Shown: positions 18,673 through 28,565, numbered from the stretch's first letter. The stretch is 64,000 nucleotides of DNA from Gilliamella mensalis (GCF_900103085.1 NZ_FMWR01000002.1:1-64000); one strand, 5' to 3'. Numbers and translations are program-made. The notes: generated by a model not told the origin, from the letters alone.

Positions 18673-18934
18673 GTGTATAGGATTGCATTAGTTTTTATTG
18701 GAATTAGCACATTGACCATGCTACTTGGTAGTTTTGCTGTATTGACTCATAGTTTTACTATGGATTTAGATCCCTGTTTACCAGTGATTAACACCACTTT
18801 TTATAAAGACTTTATTTCAACTCGTATTGATTTTTGTGCTATTTAATATTAATCACAATATTCAAAAATTAGCTAACGAAAAAACAGATTCCGAAAAAAC
18901 GGAAGAATTGTCTAACACCAATACTATTAATTAA
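18673..18934 (+). pseudogene. Possible small two-helix membrane protein, apparently frameshifted
   Basis: From a GTG at 18673 one frame reads a hydrophobic helix (YRIALVFIGISTLTMLLG) then MDLDPCLPVINTTFYKD, stopping at 18846. The +1 frame opens just before and carries a second hydrophobic helix (IKTLFQLVLIFVLFNI) and a charged tail (KLANEKTDSEKTEELSN), stopping at 18934. The frames would join at the T5 run near 18799, giving about 86 residues. The layout of helix, short loop, helix and hydrophilic tail is coherent only after the shift. A good terminator follows 30 nt later. It may be a pseudogene, a sequencing slip or programmed slippage. I do not recognise the family, and the start codon is uncertain. 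Confidence 0.35.
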
Positions 18935-18964
18935 TATTATTGATTCAACTATATAGGCAAAAAA

Positions 18965-18982
18965 GCGGGAACTGATCCCCGC
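18965..18982. terminator. Bidirectional rho-independent terminator (tsaD / small plus-strand gene)
   Basis: The GC-rich stem GCGGG/CCCGC with an 8-nt loop is followed by a run of seven T on the plus strand and by six T on the minus strand. It ends tsaD and would also end a plus-strand transcript from 18673-18934. Confidence 0.85.
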
Positions 18983-19028
18983 ATTTTTTTGTTTTTTAAT
19001 CTACATGTTTTTAAATCAAAATAATCGG

Positions 19029-20054
19029 TTAACTAGCATTAAGCTCGCTAAGAGGCCACCTTGGTCTAACATTGATTGCTAAATCTGAATACTGCCTTGC
19101 TTTTAAATGAATCATCCCCGCGTAAGCAATCATGGCACCATTATCGGTACAAAATTCGAGTCGTGGATAATAAACCTGTCCTTTACGTTGATGCATCAAC
19201 TCAGTTAACCTATTACGCAGTGTTTGATTAGCGCTTACTCCACCGGCTATCACTAAATTTTTAAATCCAGTTTGATCAAGCGCTCGCCGTGATTTAATTA
19301 CTAATGTATCAACCAGGGCATCTTCAAAAGCTCTAGCAATATCAGCTTTAGTTTGCGCATCAATAATATGATTATCACTATGTTGATGAATGATATTGGC
19401 AGCGGCTGTTTTAAGACCTGAAAAACTAAAATCCAGCCCAGGACGATCGGTCATCGGTCGAGGAAAACGGAACCTAGCTCCATTACCCTGCTCAGCTAAT
19501 TTCGACAATTTTGCCCCGCCTGGATAATCTAAACCAAGTAATTTAGCAGTTTTATCAAAAGCTTCGCCTGCTGCATCATCAATGGATTCGCCAATAAGTT
19601 CATATTGACCAATACCTGTTACGCTAATAAGCTGTGTATGCCCACCCGAAACTAATAATGCAACAAAGGGAAATTCAGGTGGATTAGATTCTAACATTGG
19701 CGCCAATAAGTGCCCTTCCATATGATGTACGGCAATAGCAGGTACATTCCACGCATAAGCCAGCGAACGACCAATTGATGCACCAACCATCAAAGCACCA
19801 ATTAAGCCAGGACCTGCAGTATAAGCCACACCATCAATATCTGCTGGCACCACATTTGCTTCTTTTAATGCTGCTTGAATTAAGGGTACGGTTTTACGAA
19901 TATGATCGCGCGATGCTAATTCAGGCACCACACCCCCATAATCAGCATGCAATTTAATTTGCGAATAAAGTTGATTGGCAATTAAACCATTGAGATCATC
20001 ATAAATAGCAACACCTGTTTCGTCGCACGAGGTTTCAATACCTAGAATCTTCAT
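19029..20054 (-). CDS. tsaD: tRNA N6-threonylcarbamoyladenosine transferase subunit TsaD
   Basis: A 341-residue Kae1/Qri7 family protein that transfers the threonylcarbamoyl group to A37 of ANN-decoding tRNAs together with TsaB and TsaE. It opens with [20 protein letters not shown]; the metal motif [11 protein letters not shown], the ATP-binding [11 protein letters not shown] and the late [10 protein letters not shown] are all present. It starts one base inside the yacG stop (TAATG) and is the last gene of a coaE-zapD-yacG-tsaD run. In E. coli tsaD lies elsewhere, so this linkage is local. Confidence 0.97.
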   Translation of the reverse strand: MKILGIETSCDETGVAIYDDLNGLIANQLYSQIKLHADYGGVVPELASRDHIRKTVPLIQAALKEANVVPADIDGVAYTAGPGLIGALMVGASIGRSLAYAWNVPAIAVHHMEGHLLAPMLESNPPEFPFVALLVSGGHTQLISVTGIGQYELIGESIDDAAGEAFDKTAKLLGLDYPGGAKLSKLAEQGNGARFRFPRPMTDRPGLDFSFSGLKTAAANIIHQHSDNHIIDAQTKADIARAFEDALVDTLVIKSRRALDQTGFKNLVIAGGVSANQTLRNRLTELMHQRKGQVYYPRLEFCTDNGAMIAYAGMIHLKARQYSDLAINVRPRWPLSELNAS

Positions 20055-20272
20055 TAATGTTTACCTGCAAAATCGGTAAGGTTTTCTTCACTCCAAAGAT
20101 CTTGTTCGGTGATGTCTTTATCGGCAATGCGATGTTCCTCAGTTGCCCAATCGCCTAAATCAATAAGCTGGCAACGTTTACTACAAAATGGACGATAAGC
20201 ACTCTCTTTGCGCCATTCAACTTTTTTTTGACAAGTTGGACAATTAACAAATATGGCTGTATTTTTATTCAT
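20054..20272 (-). CDS. yacG: DNA gyrase inhibitor YacG (zinc-binding)
   Basis: A small zinc protein with ligands C-X2-C and C-X3-C in NCPTCQKKV and [17 protein letters not shown], the YacG signature. E. coli YacG binds GyrB and inhibits gyrase. I prefer the ATG at 20272 (72 residues), which has an AAAGAG ribosome site; an upstream ATG at 20302 lacks one and would add ten atypical residues. It lies between zapD and tsaD in the operon. Confidence 0.93.
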   Translation of the reverse strand: MNKNTAIFVNCPTCQKKVEWRKESAYRPFCSKRCQLIDLGDWATEEHRIADKDITEQDLWSEENLTDFAGKH

Positions 20273-20311
20273 TTTAACTCTTTCTTTTTCAATAATCGGC
20301 ATTTAACGTCA

Positions 20312-21049
20312 TTAACAACAAGCTAATTCAAATTCAATACCATCGGTATTAACATTATCACAGGCATCAAGCGGTAAGAACCGAATGCTATAACGCGACA
20401 TATGACCAGAAACTTGGGGATAGACATTTTTATCTAACGAAACCCGAATACGAATCAAATTAATATCACCACTCGTTTCTTGAAAAAAGTTATTAGAACA
20501 AATAAATGGCTTAAATTCCCCCATTTGTCTAATTAACTGCATGTAACATGTTAGAGATTTATCAAGAATTGACAAGTGTTGTAACCAATTTCTGACTTGA
20601 ATATTGCGTCTTTCTTGCGGGATTTTTAACCATAAATGGAACGAAGGCAAATCAAAACTACAACAGCCGCCAGGGATCGTTAAACGTTGGCGAATAGCAG
20701 TAATAAAACGGTCGTCTTTCAATGGTTGTCCTAAGCGCGGTATTACATTAAATTGAGCTAAAAAATGATCAAATTGATGGATCAATTCATTAAGCAAATC
20801 ATAATCTACGCCATCAAAAGTTAACCACAAGATTAACTTTTGTTTTTGCGATTCCAGCTCTTTAATCAAATCACCTTTTACATCGTTACGTTCAATAATT
20901 TCTAATAACTCAGACAGTGCGTGAAAAAAAATTAACGCATTATTTTGATCTAAGTGGCAATGCGTATGTAATTGATTTAATAAAAATTCAATACGAAGCC
21001 AAGTACGCATTTTTTCATTTAATGGATGTTCAAAAATAATATTACTCAT
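20312..21049 (-). CDS. zapD: Cell division protein ZapD
   Basis: A 245-residue protein like E. coli ZapD (247), a cytoplasmic factor that cross-links FtsZ filaments. It opens with IIFEHPLNEKMRTWLRIEFL and keeps the family blocks PGGCCSFDLPSFHLWL and RIRVSLDKNVYPQVSGH. It is 4 nt downstream of coaE, so it is co-transcribed, as in E. coli. Confidence 0.95.
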   Translation of the reverse strand: MSNIIFEHPLNEKMRTWLRIEFLLNQLHTHCHLDQNNALIFFHALSELLEIIERNDVKGDLIKELESQKQKLILWLTFDGVDYDLLNELIHQFDHFLAQFNVIPRLGQPLKDDRFITAIRQRLTIPGGCCSFDLPSFHLWLKIPQERRNIQVRNWLQHLSILDKSLTCYMQLIRQMGEFKPFICSNNFFQETSGDINLIRIRVSLDKNVYPQVSGHMSRYSIRFLPLDACDNVNTDGIEFELACC

Positions 21050-21053
21050 CTAT

Positions 21054-21659
21054 CTAAATCTTACAATTAAAGTTATCTAAATATTGTTGATGCAATAAGT
21101 TAACTTGTGCCGTTAGCGATACCAAATTGTCATCATTGACAATAATATCATCCGCATAAGATAAACGTTTTTTTAAAGATACTTGCGACAATATCATCTT
21201 TTTCGCCAATGATTCGCTAATATTATCCCGTTTTACTAATCGTGCCAATTGTAGCGACTCTGGAGCATCGATGATCAGCACCCGATCAGCCAAAGTATGC
21301 AAATTGTTTTCAACCAATAATGGTACAACCCAAATCACATAGATTGTACTTTGCATAGCAATTTGTTTTTGAGTTTCTTGTTGGATAATAGGATGCAACA
21401 AATGATTAAGCCACAGTCGTTCATGATCATTATTAAAAATGATTTCGCGCAGCTGACTGCGATCAAGTTCGCCATTAGCAAGCAAAATCTCTTGGCTAAA
21501 GTGCTTAACAATTTGGTTAAACGCATCACTACCGGCTTGCACAACTTGCCGCGCAATAAGGTCGGCATCAATAACTGGCACACCTAATTGGGCAAACAAA
21601 TCGGCAATGGTGCTTTTACCGCTGGCAATCCCGCCACTGAGTGCAACAACATAAGGCAT
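21054..21659 (-). CDS. coaE: Dephospho-CoA kinase
   Basis: Catalyses the last step of coenzyme A synthesis, phosphorylating the 3' hydroxyl of dephospho-CoA. The P-loop GGIASGKST is at residues 9-17 when translation starts at 21659 (201 residues; E. coli 206). An upstream ATG would add 23 hydrophobic residues atypical for the family, so I reject it. Later motifs LIARQVVQAGSDAF and VVPLLVENN are typical. It is first in the coaE-zapD-yacG-tsaD operon; the pathway's first enzyme, CoaA, is also in this window at 62404. Confidence 0.94.
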   Translation of the reverse strand: MPYVVALSGGIASGKSTIADLFAQLGVPVIDADLIARQVVQAGSDAFNQIVKHFSQEILLANGELDRSQLREIIFNNDHERLWLNHLLHPIIQQETQKQIAMQSTIYVIWVVPLLVENNLHTLADRVLIIDAPESLQLARLVKRDNISESLAKKMILSQVSLKKRLSYADDIIVNDDNLVSLTAQVNLLHQQYLDNFNCKI

Positions 21660-21858
21660 AAGACAAATTCCAATCCAACAAAATATTGAAATATTATAGC
21701 ATATAAGTAGGTTGATTATGTAACGCAAAATATAGTTAGTAACTTAGCCATCAAATTGGCAAAATTGCTCAGCAAGACGGTGCATAATACCTGCAATTAG
21801 AAAATTTTATTGTCAATTATAAAATAAATTAAATAAAACAGTTGTTTTATATCATTTA

Positions 21859-21894
21859 CTGTATATAATCACATGTATCTGTATATAAAAACAG
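21859..21894 (+). promoter_or_regulatory. Two LexA (SOS) boxes in front of lexA
   Basis: CTGTATATAAAAACAG at 21879-21894 is a perfect CTG-N10-CAG operator, 10 nt before the lexA ATG. A second site, CTGTATATAATCACAT at 21859-21874, matches except in the last base. Tandem boxes before lexA are the usual autoregulatory arrangement. Confidence 0.88.
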
Positions 21895-21903
21895 GAATGA
21901 GTA

Positions 21904-22530
21904 ATGAGACCGTTAACAGAACGTCAGCAACAAATTTATGACTTAATTAAAGACAACATTCAAACCACCGGCATGCCGCCAACACGAGCCGAAATTGCCA
22001 AAAAGTTAGGATTTCGTTCCGCCAACGCAGCTGAAGAACATCTTAAAGCTCTCGCTAAAAAAGGCGCGATCGAAATGATAGCCGGCTCATCGCGTGGGAT
22101 TCGACTTTTACTTGAAAGCCAAATTGAGCAAAGCGAGTTTGAAGGTTTACCGCTTATTGGTCAGGTCGCAGCTGGATCGCCAATATTAGCTAATGAACAT
22201 ATCGAAAGCCATTACCAAATTGATCCATCACTGTTTAAACCCCACGCCGACTTTTTATTAAGAGTACACGGCATGTCAATGAAAGATATCGGTATATTAG
22301 ACGGTGACTTATTAGCCGTACATAAAACCCAAGATGTTAAAAACGGTCAAGTTGTGGTTGCCCGCATTGACGAAGAAGTTACCGTGAAACGCTTGTCACG
22401 CAAAGGAAAACATATTCTCCTAATAGCTGAAAACAAAGATTTCTCGCCGATCGAAGTTGATTTAGAACAACAAAATTTTGCCATTGAAGGATTAGCTGTT
22501 GGTATTATTCGTAACGGCTCATGGATGTAA
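21904..22530 (+). CDS. lexA: LexA repressor
   Basis: The SOS repressor, 208 residues. An N-terminal winged helix contains [21 protein letters not shown]. The self-cleavage bond is A90-G91 (VAAGSPI), the nucleophile is S125 in HGMSMKD and the base is K162 in TVKRL, all at the same relative spacing as E. coli A84-G85, S119 and K156. Two LexA boxes directly precede it. No terminator is visible before the next plus-strand gene 63 nt on. Confidence 0.97.
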   Translation: MRPLTERQQQIYDLIKDNIQTTGMPPTRAEIAKKLGFRSANAAEEHLKALAKKGAIEMIAGSSRGIRLLLESQIEQSEFEGLPLIGQVAAGSPILANEHIESHYQIDPSLFKPHADFLLRVHGMSMKDIGILDGDLLAVHKTQDVKNGQVVVARIDEEVTVKRLSRKGKHILLIAENKDFSPIEVDLEQQNFAIEGLAVGIIRNGSWM

Positions 22531-22593
22531 TCGTATAGATGCATAAGCAAAGTTAGTATAAAATAGTTACAAAATAAAGTGTGGGGGATTACT

Positions 22594-22968
22594 ATGTGGC
22601 TATTTTGGTTATACGAATTTTTAGGGTTTATTGCTGTTATATTACTCGTCTTTGGATATTGCCGTTTTAGAGGAATCGGTTTTTGGTCTTTAATTTGGGA
22701 ATATTTAAAATGGATCACTTTAGCGGTACTTACTGTTTGGTTAGTCATTGCAATACTTTGTCGAACTGATTTATACAATGCTACTCATTGCTATTTTAGA
22801 GGTGAAAGTATGCATGCAAACACCAAATATTCTATCTTTTTGGGTGAGTGCCAAGTTGAAACGCCTAGTGGCAGTTATGTTCCTATTGAACGAGCTAGAG
22901 CATTACCGGGCTCAAGTAACCATGATCACGATGATGGCGACAATATCGACTTTTATCCTATCAATTAG
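22594..22968 (+). CDS. Unknown membrane protein downstream of lexA
   Basis: A 124-residue protein I do not recognise. Two hydrophobic helices (about residues 5-23 and 39-56) are joined by an aromatic loop (RFRGIGFWSLIWEYLKW). A 65-residue tail follows, beginning CRTDLYNATHCYF and ending in an acidic His/Asp stretch (HDHDDGDN); four cysteines cluster in or near it. The start at 22594 has GGGGG at good spacing, better than a GTG five codons upstream. It lies 63 nt after lexA with no hairpin between and a strong terminator after it, so it may be read from the SOS-controlled lexA promoter. Its function is unknown. Confidence 0.7.
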   Translation: MWLFWLYEFLGFIAVILLVFGYCRFRGIGFWSLIWEYLKWITLAVLTVWLVIAILCRTDLYNATHCYFRGESMHANTKYSIFLGECQVETPSGSYVPIERARALPGSSNHDHDDGDNIDFYPIN

Positions 22969-22993
22969 TATATTTATAAATCAATAGAACAAC

Positions 22994-23033
22994 AAAAAAT
23001 CCGACAATTGTTATCACAATTGTCGGATTTTTT
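22994..23033. terminator. Strong bidirectional terminator between the lexA unit and hisM
   Basis: A perfect 18-bp stem, with core ATCCGACAATTGT/ACAATTGTCGGAT, a 4-nt loop, and A and T runs forming both ends. It separates the plus-strand lexA unit from the convergent hisJQM operon. Confidence 0.9.
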
Positions 23034-23063
23034 ACTTTGATCGATTATTTGTAAAGTTATCTA

Positions 23064-23777
23064 TTACAGCCCATTAACTTTCTGAAAAGCTAAGCAATGC
23101 TGTTCTAACTTTTTAAAACCCAAAATTAGTGTAAAGCTGACACAAAGATAAATCACCGCCGCAATACCAAAGGCATGAAAAGGTTGATATGTTTCAGCAT
23201 AAATATCACGTGCAATTTTCATTACATCTGGCACTGTGACCGTAAAGGCAAGCGCCGTTGAATGCAGCATAAAAATCACCTCGTTACTATAAGCTGGCAA
23301 GGCAATACGAAACGCTCTTGGCAAGATAATATAACGGTATAACTGAAAACGGCTAAACCCAAGAGCAGTTGCAGCTTGCATTTCGCCACTAGGTACATTG
23401 CGCATGGCACCAGCAAAAACTTCAGTGGTGTAAGCGCAGGTATTTAAAGTAAAGGCGAACACCGTGCAATTTAAACCACTTTGAAAAAAATCACTCAGCC
23501 AAGTATTATTTTTAACCACACTCAATGTATAAATGCCAGTATAAATAATCAGCAACTGTACATATAAAGGCGTACCACGAAAAATATAAGTAAACAGCCA
23601 AATGGGTAATTTAATCAGCTTATTTTGCGAATTTCGCCCTACTGCTAACCCTAGCGACAAAATGCCACCTATTAAAACTGATAAAATCAAAATCCAAAGC
23701 GTCATCGCCAGACCAGTGACATTATAACCATCAGTCCATAATAGTGCTTGCCAATATTGTTGAATAATTTCTAGCAT
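23064..23777 (-). CDS. hisM: Basic amino acid ABC transporter permease HisM
   Basis: A 237-residue inner-membrane permease closely following E. coli HisM (YWQALLWTDGYN, then WLFTYIFRGTPLYVQLL). The ATPase-docking EAA loop reads GEMQAATALGFSRFQLYRYI. With HisQ it forms the channel for histidine, lysine, arginine or ornithine. It is the last gene of the operon, 6 nt after hisQ. No ATPase gene follows. Confidence 0.92.
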   Translation of the reverse strand: MLEIIQQYWQALLWTDGYNVTGLAMTLWILILSVLIGGILSLGLAVGRNSQNKLIKLPIWLFTYIFRGTPLYVQLLIIYTGIYTLSVVKNNTWLSDFFQSGLNCTVFAFTLNTCAYTTEVFAGAMRNVPSGEMQAATALGFSRFQLYRYIILPRAFRIALPAYSNEVIFMLHSTALAFTVTVPDVMKIARDIYAETYQPFHAFGIAAVIYLCVSFTLILGFKKLEQHCLAFQKVNGL

Positions 23778-23783
23778 GAGTTC

Positions 23784-24467
23784 TTATAACTTAGTTTTGA
23801 TTGTGCCAATGGAATAACGCCGTTCCAGCCACCATAACACGATATTCGATATTGACGTAAAAAACAGATAAAATGCCCCTGCGATTAAGGCAAACAATAA
23901 AGGTTGGTACAAGGCTTCACCTGCGTTTTTAGTGGCTTTAACTAAGTCCGACAACCCAAGTAACGACACCAATGCCGTGGCCTTTAACACCACTAACCAA
24001 TTATTTGCAATGCCCGGCAAAGCAAAGCGCATCATTAAAGGAAACATCACATAAAGAAACACTTGGACTTTACTAAGTCCAAGTGCCGTTGCCGCCGCTA
24101 ACGTATTTTTAGATACAGCAAGATAAGCCCCTCGAAAGGTCTCGGTAAAATAGGCGCCGTAAATAAAGCCTAATGTAAAAATACCAGCCATTAATGGATT
24201 CACTTCAATAAAAGAGGCATTAAAATAATCGGTAATATTATTAACCAAAAACTGCAAACCAAAAAATATTAGCATCATTAACACTAAATCAGGTACGCCT
24301 CGAATTAACGACGTATAAACCTGACAAAGCACATTACACACTTTAGAATCAGCCAACTTGCCCAGTGCACAAACAATACCAAGCATCATAGCTAACAGTA
24401 GCGATGCTAGCGCTAAAATAATGGTTAGCAATGCTCCTTGGCAAATTAACGAAATATAACCCTGCAT
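23784..24467 (-). CDS. hisQ: Basic amino acid ABC transporter permease HisQ
   Basis: A 227-residue permease resembling E. coli HisQ: SLIRGVPDLVLMMLIFFGLQ and LGFIYGAYFTETFRGAYLAV are diagnostic, and the EAA loop is NTLAAATALGLSKVQVFLYV. It has about five membrane helices. It lies 3 nt after hisJ and 6 nt before hisM, so it is translationally close to both. Confidence 0.92.
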   Translation of the reverse strand: MQGYISLICQGALLTIILALASLLLAMMLGIVCALGKLADSKVCNVLCQVYTSLIRGVPDLVLMMLIFFGLQFLVNNITDYFNASFIEVNPLMAGIFTLGFIYGAYFTETFRGAYLAVSKNTLAAATALGLSKVQVFLYVMFPLMMRFALPGIANNWLVVLKATALVSLLGLSDLVKATKNAGEALYQPLLFALIAGAFYLFFTSISNIVLWWLERRYSIGTIKTKL

Positions 24468-24470
24468 GAT

Positions 24471-25259
24471 TTATTTTTCATTACCATAAACATTAAAATC
24501 AAAGTACTTATTGTTGATTTTTTGGTAAGTACCATCAGCTAAAATCGCTTTTAACGCTTGATTAAAGGCTTCGCGTAATTCATTATCGTTTTTACGAAAG
24601 CCAAGACCCACCCCCACATCAAAATAGTTAGCATCTTTCAATTCATCGCCAGCAAAAACAAAACCTTTGCCTTGTGGTTGTTTTAAAAAGGCATAACTAC
24701 CAGTAACTTCGTCTTGCAATGCCGCATCTAAGCGACCTGCCACTAAATCCGAAAACACTTGCAACTGATTTAGGTAAGGGACAATCACCACGCCATGAGG
24801 ACGCCACATCTCGTTGGCAAAATGTTCTTGTGAGGTACCTTGCTCAACCCCAACGCGCTTACCTTTTAACGATTCAGCATTAGGCATTAAATTAGCACCT
24901 TCTTTAATAATCAAACGTGAATAAGTCATAAAAATCTCGTCAGAAAATGCAATCTGCTTTTTACGCTTTTCGGTCATCATCAGCGAAGAGGAAATCATAT
25001 CAATCTTTCTTGATAATAACGAAGGGATCAATGCATCAAAGTCGGTCGATTGGAAAGTGCATTTAATGTTAGCCTTTTCACATAAAGCTTTAGTAATTTC
25101 AATGTTAAATCCTGTAATATTACCGTTAGCATCAATAAAATCAAAAGGCGCATAAGATGTATCAGACCCAACTTTAATCGATTCAGGCAACGTGGCATAA
25201 CTTGTTATAGGTAAGCTTAAACAACCTAAAATGGCTAACGCTTTCAATACATTCTTCAT
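24471..25259 (-). CDS. hisJ: Periplasmic basic amino acid-binding protein (HisJ/ArgT type)
   Basis: A 262-residue solute-binding protein with a cleavable signal peptide ending near SYA. The mature protein has the family-3 opening LPESIKVGSDTSYAPFDF and the ligand-pocket segments DFDALIPSLLSRKIDMISSS and VGVEQGTSQEHF. The resemblance is to HisJ and the lysine/arginine/ornithine protein ArgT; the exact preference cannot be read. It heads an operon with hisQ and hisM. Confidence 0.9.
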   Translation of the reverse strand: MKNVLKALAILGCLSLPITSYATLPESIKVGSDTSYAPFDFIDANGNITGFNIEITKALCEKANIKCTFQSTDFDALIPSLLSRKIDMISSSLMMTEKRKKQIAFSDEIFMTYSRLIIKEGANLMPNAESLKGKRVGVEQGTSQEHFANEMWRPHGVVIVPYLNQLQVFSDLVAGRLDAALQDEVTGSYAFLKQPQGKGFVFAGDELKDANYFDVGVGLGFRKNDNELREAFNQALKAILADGTYQKINNKYFDFNVYGNEK

Positions 25260-25897
25260 GTGTTATCTTTCCTTGTTTTTATTTAAGCAAATAATATAGC
25301 GCGTTCTGATACAATTTTATAATAAAAAAAAGTTATTATGATTGTGTAAAAAATTAGAATTACTTAATAAGAAACACGCTAGACAAATTGGTGTGGATTG
25401 TTGTTTTTAACAAATAACATAAAAGCTAGAAAGTTATTTTTGCTTTCGACGTTTGATGATCGTTTTTTTGAATAGAAAAATTCGGTATTGTGTCTTTATC
25501 GCCAGCATTTTCGATATTTAATTTGATACGATATAATCCAGTTTAATAGTGACAAGAGTATGGTTTAACAAGATTTGAATTCGTTGCAGTGGGATTACTA
25601 TCATTGGTCGTATTTCAGAAGATAGGGTTAGATTAGGTTGTGTTCATCAATGCTGATTAATCGCTGAAAGTATAATAAGCCAAATACAAAAAATAACATT
25701 TGGATAAAAATGGAAAAGCTTTTATCTGCAGCGTGCACGGTAAATTTGTAGTTATGGCTAATTAAACCTCCTATATATCCTATCCTGATTGTTTTTTAAA
25801 ATTATAAATTATAATAATTTTCAGGCGGTTGTCATGGTGTTTATTTAGTGGCATAAAAAAACCGACCATAAAGGTCGGTTTGTTGTTTGATGGTTAA
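25260..25897. other. Intergenic region of about 640 bp
   Basis: Contains the clpB terminator (25860-25880) and presumably the hisJ promoter at its left end. No convincing gene is present. A fragment at about 25568-25630 reads TRFEFVAVGLLSLVVFQKIG in one frame but is flanked by stops and too short to assign. Confidence 0.5.
25860..25880 (-). terminator. Rho-independent terminator of clpB
   Basis: The stem AACCGACC/GGTCGGTT has a 5-nt loop and is followed on the minus strand by a long T-run. It ends 18 nt beyond the clpB stop. Confidence 0.88.
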
Positions 25898-28468
25898 TTA
25901 CTGTTTAGCTTCGATGTTATCGCCAACTAAATCTAGATGAATAGTTTTACCCGGAACTAATTTGCCAGACAGTATTTGCTGTGCCAATGGGTTTTCGATC
26001 TCTTGTTGGATTGCTCGTTTTAGTGGTCTTGCCCCATAAATTGGGTCAAAGCCGACTTTAGCAAGTTGTTCCAACGCTGCATCCGAGATATCCAATTGGT
26101 AACCACGTTCATCTAACCGTTTTTCAACATGTGCTAATTGAATTTTTGCAATCGCTTTGATGTTTTCTTGACCGAGTGGGTGAAAGACCACTGTTTCGTC
26201 AATACGATTGATAAATTCTGGTCTAAAGTGTTTAGCAACAACTGTCATCACTAGCGCTTTCATTTCGTCATAACTTAACTCAACTTGACCTTGAATTAGA
26301 TCAGAGCCTAAGTTTGATGTCATAATTATGACAGTATTACGAAAATCAACCGTGCGACCTTGGCCATCGGTTAAGCGTCCATCATCCAGAACTTGCAGTA
26401 AGATATTAAAGACATCTGGATGCGCTTTTTCGACTTCGTCAAGTAAAATAACTGAATAAGGTCGACGTCTAACTGCTTCTGTTAAGTATCCGCCTTCTTC
26501 ATAACCAACATAACCCGGAGGTGCACCAATTAAGCGAGCAACAGAGTGTTTTTCCATAAACTCTGACATATCTATACGCACCATGGCATCTTCGCTATCA
26601 AACATAAAGTTAGCCAGTGATTTGCAAAGCTCGGTTTTACCTACCCCTGTTGGTCCTAAGAATAGGAACGATCCAATTGGTCTGTTTGGATCTGAAAGCC
26701 CTGCTCGGCTACGACGAATCGCATTAGCAACCGCTAATACCGCTTCATTTTGGCCAATGACACGTTTATGTAAAGCATCTTCCATATGTAATAGTTTGTC
26801 TTTTTCACTCTCAAGCATTCTAGAAACCGGAATACCTGTCGCTTTAGATAGCACTTCGGCAATTTCGTTATCGGTCACTTTGTTACGCAATAACTTCATG
26901 GTTTTGCCTTCTAACTGAGTTGCTGAAGCCAGTTTCTTTTCGAGCTCTGGTATTTTGCCGTATTGTAATTCAGACATTTTGCTCAAGTCGCCGGCTCGGC
27001 GTGCTTGCTCTATTTCAGTCCGCGCTTTTTCTAGCTCAGCTTTGATGCTTTGCGTGCCTGAAACAGCTGCCTTTTCTGATTTCCATTCTTCTTCAAGTGA
27101 TGCATATTCCTTTTCTTTTTCAGAAAGTTCATCGTTTAACATCTCAAGTCGTTTTTTACTGGCATCGTCAGACTCTTTTTTAAGCGCTTGTTGTTCAAGT
27201 TTAAGTTGAATTATGCGCCTTTCAAGTCGATCTAAAGATTCTGGTTTGGAATCCATTTGCATACGAATGCTCGATGCAGCTTCGTCAATTAAGTCAATTG
27301 CTTTGTCAGGTAACATGCGTTCTGAAATATAACGATGCGATAACGTTGCCGCAGCCACAATTGCCGGATCGGTAATTTGTACATGATGATGCAGTTCATA
27401 ACGTTCTTTTAAGCCACGCAAAATGGCAATAGTATCTTCAACTGTTGGCTCGGCAACATAGACTTTTTGGAAACGACGTTCTAATGCCGGATCTTTTTCG
27501 ATATATTGACGATATTCATCTAGTGTTGTTGCGCCCACGCAGTGCAATTCTCCACGCGCTAATGCAGGTTTTAGCATATTACCGGCATCCATTGCACCAT
27601 CGCTTTTACCTGCACCAACCATGGTATGGATTTCGTCGATGAACAATATAATGCGACCTTCTTCTTTTGCTAAGTCTTTAAGCACGGCTTTTAACCGTTC
27701 TTCAAATTCACCACGATATTTAGCACCTGCAATTAATGCGCCCATATCTAATGATAACACACGTTTATTCCGCAATCCTTCAGGCACTTCGCGGTTAACA
27801 ATACGTTGAGCTAAACCTTCTACAATAGCGGTTTTACCCACGCCTGGTTCACCAATTAATACCGGATTATTTTTAGTACGGCGCTGTAATACCTGAATTG
27901 TTCGGCGAATTTCCTCATCACGACCAATAACAGGATCAAGCTTACCTTGTTCTGCTCGTTGAGTTAAATCAATAGTATATTTTTTAAGTGCACCACGTTG
28001 ATCTTCTGCATTAGGATCGTTCACTTTATCGCTACCTCTTACTTGATTGACTGCTTGGCTAAATTTGTCTTTATTGACGCCTGATCTTTTAAGAATATCA
28101 CTTAAGCTACCTTTGTCTTCTAAAGCGGCTAATATAAAGAGTTCTGATGATATATAACTATCGCCATTTTTTTGGGATAATTTGTCGCATAGATTTAATA
28201 CACGAACAAACTCTTGTGATGGCATAACATCGCCACCCACACCTTGAACTTGGGGTAATCGATCAACGGCTTGTGTTAATTCTTGTTGCAAAACAGCGAC
28301 ATTTGCACCAGCAGCAGTCAATAATGGCGTTACACTGCTACCTTCTTGATTAAGCATGGCTGATAGAACATGCACAGGCTCTATATATTGATTGTCTTTA
28401 CCTAATGCCATTGACTGCGCATCAGCTAAAGCTTGTTGAAACTTGTTTGTTAATTTATCTAACCTCAT
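25898..28468 (-). CDS. clpB: ClpB disaggregase (Hsp104-type AAA+ chaperone)
   Basis: With the start at 28468 the protein has 856 residues (E. coli 857). That ATG has AGGAGA; a longer reading adds 34 residues foreign to the family. Domains in order: the ClpN repeats, AAA-1 with [13 protein letters not shown] and the Walker [14 protein letters not shown], the coiled-coil M-domain rich in Lys and Glu, then AAA-2 with [12 protein letters not shown] and the C-terminal small domain. It rescues aggregated proteins with DnaK. A plausible sigma-32 promoter lies at 28537-28565. Confidence 0.97.
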   Translation of the reverse strand: MRLDKLTNKFQQALADAQSMALGKDNQYIEPVHVLSAMLNQEGSSVTPLLTAAGANVAVLQQELTQAVDRLPQVQGVGGDVMPSQEFVRVLNLCDKLSQKNGDSYISSELFILAALEDKGSLSDILKRSGVNKDKFSQAVNQVRGSDKVNDPNAEDQRGALKKYTIDLTQRAEQGKLDPVIGRDEEIRRTIQVLQRRTKNNPVLIGEPGVGKTAIVEGLAQRIVNREVPEGLRNKRVLSLDMGALIAGAKYRGEFEERLKAVLKDLAKEEGRIILFIDEIHTMVGAGKSDGAMDAGNMLKPALARGELHCVGATTLDEYRQYIEKDPALERRFQKVYVAEPTVEDTIAILRGLKERYELHHHVQITDPAIVAAATLSHRYISERMLPDKAIDLIDEAASSIRMQMDSKPESLDRLERRIIQLKLEQQALKKESDDASKKRLEMLNDELSEKEKEYASLEEEWKSEKAAVSGTQSIKAELEKARTEIEQARRAGDLSKMSELQYGKIPELEKKLASATQLEGKTMKLLRNKVTDNEIAEVLSKATGIPVSRMLESEKDKLLHMEDALHKRVIGQNEAVLAVANAIRRSRAGLSDPNRPIGSFLFLGPTGVGKTELCKSLANFMFDSEDAMVRIDMSEFMEKHSVARLIGAPPGYVGYEEGGYLTEAVRRRPYSVILLDEVEKAHPDVFNILLQVLDDGRLTDGQGRTVDFRNTVIIMTSNLGSDLIQGQVELSYDEMKALVMTVVAKHFRPEFINRIDETVVFHPLGQENIKAIAKIQLAHVEKRLDERGYQLDISDAALEQLAKVGFDPIYGARPLKRAIQQEIENPLAQQILSGKLVPGKTIHLDLVGDNIEAKQ

Positions 28469-28536
28469 AGTATTTATCTCCTGAGCAATAGATTTGGATT
28501 CAATGCTTAACACATTCAACCCATTTGCATGTGATC

Positions 28537-28565
28537 TAAATGTGTGTTGCAATCTAAATTTCAAG
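28537..28565 (-). promoter_or_regulatory. Candidate sigma-32 heat-shock promoter of clpB
   Basis: On the minus strand CTTGAA is followed after 15 nt by CACATTTA, close to the sigma-32 pattern CTTGAA-N13-15-CCCCATNTA. It lies about 70-95 nt upstream of the clpB start. The match at the -10 is incomplete. Confidence 0.45.

Larger units (their letters stand above)
18464..19028. other. Intergenic region holding a possible small gene and a terminator
   Basis: Apart from the possible two-helix membrane-protein gene on the plus strand (18673-18934) and the bidirectional terminator at 18965-18982, I see nothing. A minus-strand frame at 18466-18654 has poor composition and no ribosome site. Confidence 0.5.

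Noticed and set aside
25568-25630. Fragment reading RFEFVAVGLLSLVVFQKIG
   Set aside because: It faintly recalls larger protein families, but it is about 20 codons with stops on both sides and no supporting context.
27445-27809. Plus-strand open frames inside clpB, and similar long antisense frames in other conserved genes
   Set aside because: They are shadows of strongly conserved coding sequence on the other strand and have no family resemblance.
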